Below, piece after piece: positions 1 to 6,340 of a DNA stretch of 64,000 bases. The notes below the pieces were generated by a model. That model saw only the letters and a program-made list of their open reading frames with translations, was not told the DNA's origin and did not search any database. The stretch comes from JBNJFY01 sp051747265 (GTDB lineage: Bacteria; Bacteroidota; Rhodothermia; Balneolales; Balneolaceae). The stretch covers positions 91,766-155,765 of the forward strand of contig JBNJFY010000009.1 in NCBI GenBank assembly GCA_051747265.1, written 5' to 3'. Position 1 is the stretch's first letter. The number at the start of each line of letters is the position of its first letter. The translations under genes were made by a program, and so were the position numbers.

Positions 1-1
1 G

Positions 2-613
2 ATTGTGCACGAAGATATGTATGATAAGATCAAAGATCGGATGATTGAGATCTATGAGCAGGTCACCATCGGTAATCCGCTGGATGAAAACACACTGGTC
101 GGGCCGCTTATCGACCAGGATGCGGTGGATATGATGCAAAACGCACTGCAAGAAGTGCAGGAAGCCGGCGGCGAAGTCCTCTATGGAGGCGAAGTCATTG
201 ACGGCGAAGGTCATTATGTGAAACCAGCCATCGTACTTGCCGAAAATCACTACGACATTGTGCAGGAAGAAACCTTTGCCCCCATCCTCTACTTAATCAA
301 GTATTCCGATCTGGATGAGGCGCTGGAATACCACAACGGTGTGAAGCAGGGACTTAGCTCCGCCATGTTCACTACCAACATGCGTGAGATGGAAACCTTC
401 CTCAGCGCTCGCGGCTCCGACTGCGGTATTGCTAACATCAATACCGGTACCAGTGGTGCGGAAATCGGTGGTGCGTTCGGTGGCGAAAAAGAAACCGGCG
501 GCGGACGCGAATCCGGCTCAGACGCTTGGAAGGCGTATATGCGACGTCAGACCAATACCATTAATTATGGGGAAGAACTACCTCTTGCCCAGGGTATCGA
601 GTTCGACGTCTAA
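2..613 (+). CDS. ALDH7-family aldehyde dehydrogenase, C-terminal part (gene starts left of window)
   Basis: The reading frame is open from the left edge, so this is the C-terminal ~203 residues of an NAD(P)-dependent aldehyde dehydrogenase; the Rossmann domain and catalytic cysteine lie outside. The conserved EETFAPILY segment and a tail containing NINTGTSGAEIGGAFGG followed by ETGGGRESGSDAWK are characteristic of the ALDH7 (antiquitin/AmaB) group, which oxidises alpha-aminoadipate semialdehyde in lysine catabolism. The family is clear; the exact substrate is inferred from family membership. A GTG at base 5 lies inside the gene and is not its start. A strong hairpin terminator follows the stop codon, so this is the last gene of its transcript. 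Confidence 0.85.
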   Translation: MVHEDMYDKIKDRMIEIYEQVTIGNPLDENTLVGPLIDQDAVDMMQNALQEVQEAGGEVLYGGEVIDGEGHYVKPAIVLAENHYDIVQEETFAPILYLIKYSDLDEALEYHNGVKQGLSSAMFTTNMREMETFLSARGSDCGIANINTGTSGAEIGGAFGGEKETGGGRESGSDAWKAYMRRQTNTINYGEELPLAQGIEFDV

Positions 614-630
614 ATAACCCCCACTATTCA

Positions 631-668
631 AAAAAAGGCTTCCCAATTCATTTTGGGAAGCCTTTTTT
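631..668. terminator. Bidirectional intrinsic terminator
   Basis: An inverted repeat with arms AAGGCTTCCCAA and TTGGGAAGCCTT is flanked by an A-run on the left and a T-run on the right. It can therefore terminate both the ALDH7 gene from the left and the convergent DUF3078 gene from the right. Confidence 0.9.
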
Positions 669-691
669 GTTTTATAAAAATCCCTGACCGA

Positions 692-1576
692 TCAGATCAA
701 ACGGAAGGACACGCCCAGCGAAAGCACTTGTTTTATCTGTACTTCGGTGGAATAATCCTTGTCGTACTGTAACACAAATTGCAGAGAGGTATTGATCAGA
801 TTATTGATCTTACCCACCAACTCATTGGAAAACACCACATCCGTATAGCTCATATCATTCTCGGGATTATAGAATAACTCGGCATTGCCGGTGTAGATAA
901 AGTTGGGCAACACTTCTAATTCAATACCGGTGTTCAAGCTTACCCCAGCCTCAAATCGGAAGTTTTCGCCTTCCTCTAGTCCGTATAGGGTGGACAGGTC
1001 TGTCTCACTAACTATAGTCTGCTTCATACCCAAACCGCCCTCGGCACTAAAATAATCCACCGGTTGGTAAGATACACCCAACAATTCTTTAAAATAGCCA
1101 GGCGCCATAAATTGTGATTGCAGAACCGCGGGATCAACCTCGTAGTCATACCCTTTATCAAACTGTGTATTGAAGGTAAGGCTCCCAATGCCCGACCAAG
1201 CCGAATGATCAAAATTGTAGGTGAATTTATTTTTCACCAGGATCAGGTCATCGGTCTTGCGCACCTCATCAGCATTGATTTTGGATTTCCCGTATTTCAG
1301 GTTTAGCCCAAATCCGTAGCCAAACTTATCCTTTTTAAATTTTGCTTGGTATAGCGTTGAAGCCGTGCCACTGATCGTGTTTACGCCCCCTTGACTCCAG
1401 TTCGAGTAGGCGGCCTGTGAACCGTTCAAACTTCCTACCCATTCATTGCTCCAACCCGCCAGTGTATCAGGAATAGCGATAGTGATATCCTGAGCCTTGG
1501 TGGGCACGGTGCCTAAACCTATTAGAAACAGGCCTAGCGCACCGGCTAGTAGTGTCTTCTTAAATGATTGCTTCAT
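692..1576 (-). CDS. DUF3078 outer-membrane beta-barrel protein
   Basis: A 294-residue protein with an N-terminal signal peptide (basic KQSFKK, hydrophobic run, cleavage near TKA/QD at about residue 28). The mature part opens with GWSNEWVGSLNGSQAAYSNW followed by GGVNTISG, the typical start of the DUF3078 family. The rest alternates polar and hydrophobic residues like beta-barrel strands, and the chain ends in LGVSFRLI, a plausible outer-membrane C-terminal strand. DUF3078 proteins are common in Bacteroidota and have no defined biochemical role. It is transcribed alone towards the shared terminator. No partner gene is adjacent, so I assign only location and family. Confidence 0.8.
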   Translation of the reverse strand: MKQSFKKTLLAGALGLFLIGLGTVPTKAQDITIAIPDTLAGWSNEWVGSLNGSQAAYSNWSQGGVNTISGTASTLYQAKFKKDKFGYGFGLNLKYGKSKINADEVRKTDDLILVKNKFTYNFDHSAWSGIGSLTFNTQFDKGYDYEVDPAVLQSQFMAPGYFKELLGVSYQPVDYFSAEGGLGMKQTIVSETDLSTLYGLEEGENFRFEAGVSLNTGIELEVLPNFIYTGNAELFYNPENDMSYTDVVFSNELVGKINNLINTSLQFVLQYDKDYSTEVQIKQVLSLGVSFRLI

Positions 1577-1678
1577 CGATATAAGATAATTAAATGATCA
1601 AAGTTATTGCGTTGGGGTTCATCGTATTAGCTGTTAATCTAACAACTCCAAAACCAGTCATATCATTCAAAAAATTAT

Positions 1679-2197
1679 TTACTGGCCCCAATTTAACTCT
1701 ACCTTATTACAAGCGCCCGCATCGGTAAACCGTACCTCCACATGCTCGTTCAATTTGGTGGGGATGCGCTTTCCAACAATATTGGCCATTATGGGCCAAG
1801 CCCGGTGCCCCCGATCAATAAGAGCGAGCGTTTTTAAGCTTTGCGGGGAGACTTGCGTTAATATTTCGCCCAACGCTTTCATCATGGTTTTACCCGAAAA
1901 AATCACATCATCAATAAGTACCAGATGCTCGTGTCGCGCAACCAAATCACGCGCGTCGGAGGGATCCCCACTTTGTTTGACATGCCAGGGAGCTACTTCT
2001 ACCGGATCCGACGAAACAAGGGCCCAGCGCTCCGCGATATCTGCTGCCAGCCAGCTTCCCCGTTGATCAATACCGATCAAGCCCAACGAAGTCTCGGGCA
2101 GATGCTGCTCATACAATTCCAACGTCATCCGCTCCAGGGTACGGTCGATATGCCCACGATCCATTAAAATCACTGCTTGACGTACTTTATCGGTCAT
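1679..2197 (-). CDS. PyrR-like phosphoribosyltransferase
   Basis: A 172-residue type I phosphoribosyltransferase if translation starts at the ATG at 2197 (MTDKVRQAVILMD). This start aligns with the beginning of PyrR proteins; a longer reading frame to 2296 would add an unlikely leader. The PRPP-binding loop LVLIDDVIFSGKTMMKAL is intact, and LIDRGHRAWPIMANIVGKRI matches the PyrR core near the C-terminus. PyrR proteins are uracil phosphoribosyltransferases and, in some bacteria, RNA-binding attenuators of pyrimidine operons. No pyr biosynthesis gene is adjacent (pyrF is 17 kb away), so regulation of a local operon is not evident. The gene is divergent from the YtxH gene. Confidence 0.75.
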   Translation of the reverse strand: MTDKVRQAVILMDRGHIDRTLERMTLELYEQHLPETSLGLIGIDQRGSWLAADIAERWALVSSDPVEVAPWHVKQSGDPSDARDLVARHEHLVLIDDVIFSGKTMMKALGEILTQVSPQSLKTLALIDRGHRAWPIMANIVGKRIPTKLNEHVEVRFTDAGACNKVELNWGQ

Positions 2198-2302
2198 AAC
2201 ATCTCTGCCTAATTTCACAAAATCCGCTTTAAAACAGAGTCCAAGATATGTATAATTAAGAAACAAACCGATCCTCCGTTCTCGGGGATCCATCAAGCAT
2301 TC

Positions 2303-2311
2303 AGGAGGTAA
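2303..2311 (+). promoter_or_regulatory. Strong Shine-Dalgarno site of the YtxH gene
   Basis: AGGAGGTAA lies just upstream of the ATG at 2316 and is an almost complete match to the anti-SD end of 16S rRNA. It fixes the start of the YtxH gene and shows that this organism uses SD-led initiation at least sometimes. Confidence 0.8.
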
Positions 2312-2315
2312 CCTT

Positions 2316-2618
2316 ATGGCTACTCGTTCTAACCTTGGTTTACTGTTATTGGCAGCCAGTTCATTTGCCGGTGGCTTAGCATTGGGATTATTACTTACTC
2401 CGCAATCCGGTCGTAAAAATCGAGAGTGGATTGCCCAAAATGCCGATCAAATGCGCAAGTGGGCCGATGAAAAAAGTAAAGAAGCGCGCCACCACAGCGA
2501 AGAAAAACTCCATAAAATCTCAGAGAGTGTTCGAGACGGGGTGCGTCACAACATGCCCGACCTATATGAGGCCACCGAAGATCTAACCTTGGATGGTGAT
2601 TCATTGATTGATGGGTGA
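2316..2618 (+). CDS. YtxH domain-containing small membrane-anchored protein
   Basis: A 100-residue protein with one N-terminal hydrophobic segment (about residues 7-27, rich in Leu, Ala and Gly) followed by LLTPQSGRKNREWI. This is the YtxH (gas vesicle/general stress) pattern GLLxAPxSGxxxR. The rest is a charged, probably helical or coiled-coil tail. YtxH proteins are small envelope proteins of unclear function. The start is set by a strong SD site. The last 8 bases overlap the start of the DUF2851 gene, so the two are probably translationally coupled. Confidence 0.8.
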   Translation: MATRSNLGLLLLAASSFAGGLALGLLLTPQSGRKNREWIAQNADQMRKWADEKSKEARHHSEEKLHKISESVRDGVRHNMPDLYEATEDLTLDGDSLIDG

Positions 2619-3789
2619 ACCGGCGATCCATAATGAGTCGTTTTTACAGTGGCTATGGGGAACCCTTCGATTTGATACCCAATCCTTGGTCACCGAATCC
2701 GGTGATTCTCTGTTGATTTTGGATCCGGGTCAACTCAATACCAGTGATGGTCCGGATTTTACCCAGTGCCACCTTTCGATGGGCCCAATGGAATGGCGCG
2801 GCGATATCGAACTGCATATTGAAGAATCCGCGTGGTATCATCACGGACATCACCGGGATCCGAATTATGACAATGTGGTACTCCATGTGTTTCTGCAGCC
2901 GGGCAATCCGGCCCGCCGCTCCGATGGTACCCATCCACCGCGTCTGAATTTATCTACCGCGCTGCCCCCGCAATTACAACAACTCACCCATACCTTTGCC
3001 CAACCCGAACGCTTGGCCTGTCATCATTTAATCCAGCACCTCTCCGAGGAAACCCTACGCACCCAATTTGACCGGGCGCACCGGGAGTACTTCGAGCAGA
3101 AGGTAGACGACTTGTTGCAATTTTACCCCAGTGAATTTCCATTGGACGCGGCATGGCGCCAAATGGTACTCACCGCACTTTTCGACGGTCTGGGGATCTC
3201 ACGAAACCGGGAACCCATGCGCCAGCTACTTAATCAGCTATCGCTGGATTTCAGCGGATCCACCCGGTATGATCCGGAAGCCCTGCGCCTTCGTGCGCTT
3301 CAACGATCAGGTATCCATGCCGGAACCTCCCAATTCTCATGGAAACGCAAAGGATGCCGCCCTGCCAATCGCCCACAATTACGTATTCAACAAGGCGTCT
3401 GGTTGATTCCCTATCTTCTGGCTACCCCGCTTCGCGCATTTTTGGATGCGGATCCCGCAGCCTATTGGGAGGAGTGGTTGGAGCAATCGCCCCCATCACT
3501 ACGTATAGGCCAACAGAGAAGCAAAATCCTATTTGGAACTGTTTTTCTACCTTCCCTATATTTGCTGGGCGCCCTTGGGGCATCCGCTTCATTGAAGCAT
3601 CGTTCTTTTACCTGCTGGCAGAATCTAACTACACCGATTCCGAAATCGTTGCTGCGGCCCTTTCAAGAAAGTGATGTGGCAGCTTCAACCTATCAACATC
3701 GGTTGGGTTCAGTTTATCAACTACGGCACTACTGCCGCCCCCACCGATGCCACGATTGTGAAATTTTAAAAAAATCACTTCGTGCTTGA
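2611..3789 (+). CDS. DUF2851 family protein
   Basis: A 392-residue soluble protein of the DUF2851 family, recognised by the N-terminal FLQWLW-LRFD segment, the stretch NTSDGPDFTQCHLSMGPMEW and the following RGDIELHIEESAWYHHGHH. The last of these is the family's most conserved block and is rich in acidic and histidine residues that could bind metal. The C-terminus has closely spaced cysteines (HYCRPHRCHDCEILK) that look like a zinc site. The function is unknown; the length is normal for the family. The ATG at 2611 is preferred over the TTG one codon earlier. It overlaps the YtxH gene by 8 bases. No clear terminator follows before tRNA-Gln. Confidence 0.75.
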   Translation: MGEPAIHNESFLQWLWGTLRFDTQSLVTESGDSLLILDPGQLNTSDGPDFTQCHLSMGPMEWRGDIELHIEESAWYHHGHHRDPNYDNVVLHVFLQPGNPARRSDGTHPPRLNLSTALPPQLQQLTHTFAQPERLACHHLIQHLSEETLRTQFDRAHREYFEQKVDDLLQFYPSEFPLDAAWRQMVLTALFDGLGISRNREPMRQLLNQLSLDFSGSTRYDPEALRLRALQRSGIHAGTSQFSWKRKGCRPANRPQLRIQQGVWLIPYLLATPLRAFLDADPAAYWEEWLEQSPPSLRIGQQRSKILFGTVFLPSLYLLGALGASASLKHRSFTCWQNLTTPIPKSLLRPFQESDVAASTYQHRLGSVYQLRHYCRPHRCHDCEILKKSLRA

Positions 3790-3840
3790 TTCCTAAAATC
3801 GGAATCCCTATCATTGGAATCTGTCAGCGACAGCTATCAT

Positions 3841-3911
3841 TGCCCGGTCGTCTAATGGCAGGACAGCGGTTTTTGGTACCGTCAGTGGGGGTTCGAGTCC
3901 TCCCCGGGCAA
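3841..3911 (+). tRNA. tRNA-Gln (anticodon TTG)
   Basis: The acceptor arms TGCCCGG and CCGGGCA pair over 7 bp with discriminator A. The D-arm contains CTAATGGCAGGAC. The anticodon arm GCGGT-TTTTGGT-ACCGT carries anticodon TTG, and the T-loop contains GTTCGAGTC. CCA is not encoded. It sits just upstream of prs, and a hairpin terminator follows. Confidence 0.95.
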
Positions 3912-3925
3912 CTCAGTTTTATCGC

Positions 3926-3955
3926 AAAAGGATGTCTGAGCAAGTCATCCTTTTT
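3926..3955 (+). terminator. Hairpin terminator/attenuator between tRNA-Gln and prs
   Basis: Arms AAAAGGATG and CATCCTTTT with an 11-base loop are followed by a T-run. It lies after tRNA-Gln and only about 30 bases before prs. It either ends the tRNA transcript or limits read-through into prs. Confidence 0.75.
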
Positions 3956-3988
3956 GTTTATTTGTAAATCCTCAATGCCCGAGCCCCT

Positions 3989-4921
3989 TTGGATACGCCA
4001 CTAGCTATATTTGCAGGACGCAGCAATCTCGCCCTCTCTCGTGCTATTGCCGAGGAATATGGCACCGAGTTGGGAGAAATCACCATCAAGAACTTCTCCG
4101 ACGGTGAAATTTACGCCAAGTATGAGCAAAGCATTCGGGGCGAAGATGTCTTTGTTATACAATCCACCCCTCCACCGGGAGATAATATTGTTGAGCTGCT
4201 TATGTTAATTGACGCGGCTAAACGGGCATCGGTGAAACGCGTCACTGCGGTGATACCCTACTTTGGATATGCCCGGCAGGATCGTAAAGATAAGCCCAGA
4301 GTGTCGATCACCTCTAAGCTGTTGGCCAATTTATTAACCGAGGCCGGTGCCGATCGCGTTCTGACTATGGATTTACATGCACCTCAGATTCAAGGATTCT
4401 TCGACATTCCACTGGATCATCTATATGCCAGCCGGTTGTTTATTGACCATTTCAAAGAAAATCCGGTGGATAATCTGACCGTTGTGGCACCAGATGTGGG
4501 CAGTTTGAAAATGGCTCGGGCTTATGCCAAACGATTGAATGCCAATCTGGCTTTTGTAGATAAGCGACGTCCCAAACAAAATGTCGCCGAAGTGATGAAT
4601 ATTATTGGCGAAGTGGACAACAAGAATATTTTATTGGTAGATGATCTGGTAGATACCGCGGGTACATTGACCAATGCGGCTTCGGCACTTAAAGAGCGTG
4701 GCGCATTGAATATTATGGCCACCTGCACCCACCCGATCTTATCGGGTCCGGCGTATCAGCGCATTGAAGATTCACCCATTGACAAAATGTTTGTTACCGA
4801 TACGGTTCCTCTGCGAAAACCATCGGACAAAATAGTGGTATTGAGCGTGGCGGGCATCTTTGCGGAAGCCATCCAACGCATCCATACCAACGATACCATC
4901 AGCGCACTGTTTGACGACTGA
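3989..4921 (+). CDS. prs: Ribose-phosphate pyrophosphokinase (PRPP synthase)
   Basis: A 310-residue class I PRPP synthase that makes PRPP from ribose 5-phosphate and ATP in the cytoplasm for nucleotide, NAD, His and Trp synthesis. Visible signatures are LAIFAGRSN at the N-terminus, the FSDGEIY flexible-loop region, YFGYARQDRKDKPR, the MDLHAPQIQGFF metal/PRPP-binding segment and the C-terminal PRPP loop ILLVDDLVDTAGTL. The length is normal. The start is uncertain: TTG at 3989 fits the family's N-terminus, but there is no clear SD. An ATG at 3975 opens a different frame that runs only nine codons and ends inside prs. It heads a run with rplY, pth and hppA. Confidence 0.95.
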   Translation: MDTPLAIFAGRSNLALSRAIAEEYGTELGEITIKNFSDGEIYAKYEQSIRGEDVFVIQSTPPPGDNIVELLMLIDAAKRASVKRVTAVIPYFGYARQDRKDKPRVSITSKLLANLLTEAGADRVLTMDLHAPQIQGFFDIPLDHLYASRLFIDHFKENPVDNLTVVAPDVGSLKMARAYAKRLNANLAFVDKRRPKQNVAEVMNIIGEVDNKNILLVDDLVDTAGTLTNAASALKERGALNIMATCTHPILSGPAYQRIEDSPIDKMFVTDTVPLRKPSDKIVVLSVAGIFAEAIQRIHTNDTISALFDD

Positions 4922-4990
4922 TGATTCGAAGCGAGAAAACGTAGTACACATATTATATTTGAATAATCAACAATCATTGGAAACAGGACC

Positions 4991-5686
4991 ATGAGTAAGC
5001 CAGAAGTAGTTGAACTTGAAGGTCAAGTGCGCGAGACCGGCACCAAATCGGCCAACGAGTTACGCGATGAAATGCGTGTACCTGCTGTATTGTACGGTCC
5101 AGAACAGGATGAAAACATCCATTTTTCTGTAGATGAGCTTGAATTGGAAAAGCTCCTGTCCGTAAGCCGTACGCAAATCGTGCAACTGACGATCGACGGT
5201 ACTGAATATGAAACCCTATTGAAACGAACCGAATTTCACCCGGTGACGGATCGTCCCCTGCATGCCGATTTTTACGTCATGCACGAAGATCATCCGGTAA
5301 CCTTACGCGTTCCGGTCAAACTTACCGGAGTTGCCGAAGGAGTCCGCGATGGTGGTGGTCGGGTATTCCAGCCTATGTACATTGTACGCGTAAAAGCGCT
5401 GCCCGGGGATATTCCCTCCGAGTTTACGCTGGATGTAACTCCTTTGACCATTGGAGATTCTCTCCACATATCCGATCTGGATCTGGAAGGGGTTACCGCT
5501 CTGGACGATCTCTCTCGTACGATAGTGACCATTCGTCCTCCGAAATCCGAATCCTTGCTACTCGCTACGCAGCCTGAAGTCGCTGAAGGCGAAGAAGAAG
5601 TTGAAGGCGAAGAGCTTGCTGAAGGTGAAGAACCTGAAGAAGGAGCCGAAGGCGAAGAGGCCGCAGAAGAGAGTACTGAAGAGTAA
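4991..5686 (+). CDS. rplY: 50S ribosomal protein L25 (general stress protein Ctc type)
   Basis: A 231-residue long-form bL25. The N-terminal domain (about residues 1-95: LEGQVRETGTKSANELR, then VPAVLYGP) binds 5S rRNA. A TL5/Ctc-type beta domain follows (about 96-185). The C-terminus is a very acidic, Glu/Gly-rich tail of repeated EGEE-type units (about 195-231), common in this group. The ATG at 4991 is preceded by an AGGAC-like SD. It lies between prs and pth, a classic conserved neighbourhood that suggests one operon. The 24-base gap to pth supports co-transcription. Confidence 0.93.
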   Translation: MSKPEVVELEGQVRETGTKSANELRDEMRVPAVLYGPEQDENIHFSVDELELEKLLSVSRTQIVQLTIDGTEYETLLKRTEFHPVTDRPLHADFYVMHEDHPVTLRVPVKLTGVAEGVRDGGGRVFQPMYIVRVKALPGDIPSEFTLDVTPLTIGDSLHISDLDLEGVTALDDLSRTIVTIRPPKSESLLLATQPEVAEGEEEVEGEELAEGEEPEEGAEGEEAAEESTEE

Positions 5687-5710
5687 TTCTGAATTCAATA
5701 CCGGGACAGT

Positions 5711-6271
5711 ATGCCCCTCATCGTTGGGCTTGGAAACATTGGCAAAGAGTACAACGGTACACGGCATAATGTCGGGTTTGAACTGATAGATTTACTTGCA
5801 GAATCTATGTCCGTTACCCTGAGCAAGGGTAACGGACCTTATTTTTATGGGATTGGTCGTTTCAAAGGGCAACAGGTGGTGCTGCTTAAGCCAACCACTC
5901 TGATGAATCGAAGTGGCCGGGCTGTGCGACATGCCTTAACCTACTTTAATGAGTCCTTGGACCAGACATTGGTGTGCTACGATGATCTTCATCTGGAGGT
6001 TGGCCAAATACGGCTTCGTCCCGGCGGAAGTGCCGCGGGCCATAATGGGGTACAGAATATTATTGACCTGGTGGGGACTAAAAAATTTCCTCGTTTACGA
6101 TTGGGGATAGGCAGTGATTTTGCTCGTGGTCAACAGGTAGATTATGTACTATCTCCCTTCTCGCCCAACCAATGCAAAGATATCGATGAAGCATTAGAGG
6201 AGGCCCAGGACGCGATTTATTGTTTTCTTCGGGCGGGGATCAACCAAGCCATGAATGATTACAATGGATAG
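5711..6271 (+). CDS. pth: Peptidyl-tRNA hydrolase
   Basis: A 186-residue bacterial Pth that releases tRNA from drop-off peptidyl-tRNA. Signatures are IVGLGNIGKEYNGTRHNVGF with catalytic His19 and Asn9, LKPTTLMNRSG, the YDDLHLEVGQIRLRPGG segment with the catalytic-site Asp, and SAAGHNG. The start ATG at 5711 follows GGGACAG. The length is normal. The coding sequence contains a perfect 12-bp inverted repeat followed by a T-rich run around codons 33-43, described separately. Confidence 0.95.
   Translation: MPLIVGLGNIGKEYNGTRHNVGFELIDLLAESMSVTLSKGNGPYFYGIGRFKGQQVVLLKPTTLMNRSGRAVRHALTYFNESLDQTLVCYDDLHLEVGQIRLRPGGSAAGHNGVQNIIDLVGTKKFPRLRLGIGSDFARGQQVDYVLSPFSPNQCKDIDEALEEAQDAIYCFLRAGINQAMNDYNG
5809..5837 (+). 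promoter_or_regulatory. Terminator-like perfect hairpin inside pth
   Basis: Arms GTCCGTTACCCT (5809-5820) and AGGGTAACGGAC (5826-5837) are perfectly complementary around a 5-base loop. They are followed by CTTATTTTTATG. The structure resembles an intrinsic terminator placed inside a coding sequence. A regulatory role is inference. Confidence 0.5.
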
Positions 6272-6340
6272 TAACCTTTCCAATGCCTTTATTTAGAACA
6301 GCTTTTTACGCTTAACGTTCAAAAAACCATCTAAAATAAC

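Noticed and set aside
3815..3840. CTGTC-AGC-GACAG as a terminator for DUF2851
   Set aside because: The stem is only 5 bp and no T-run follows.
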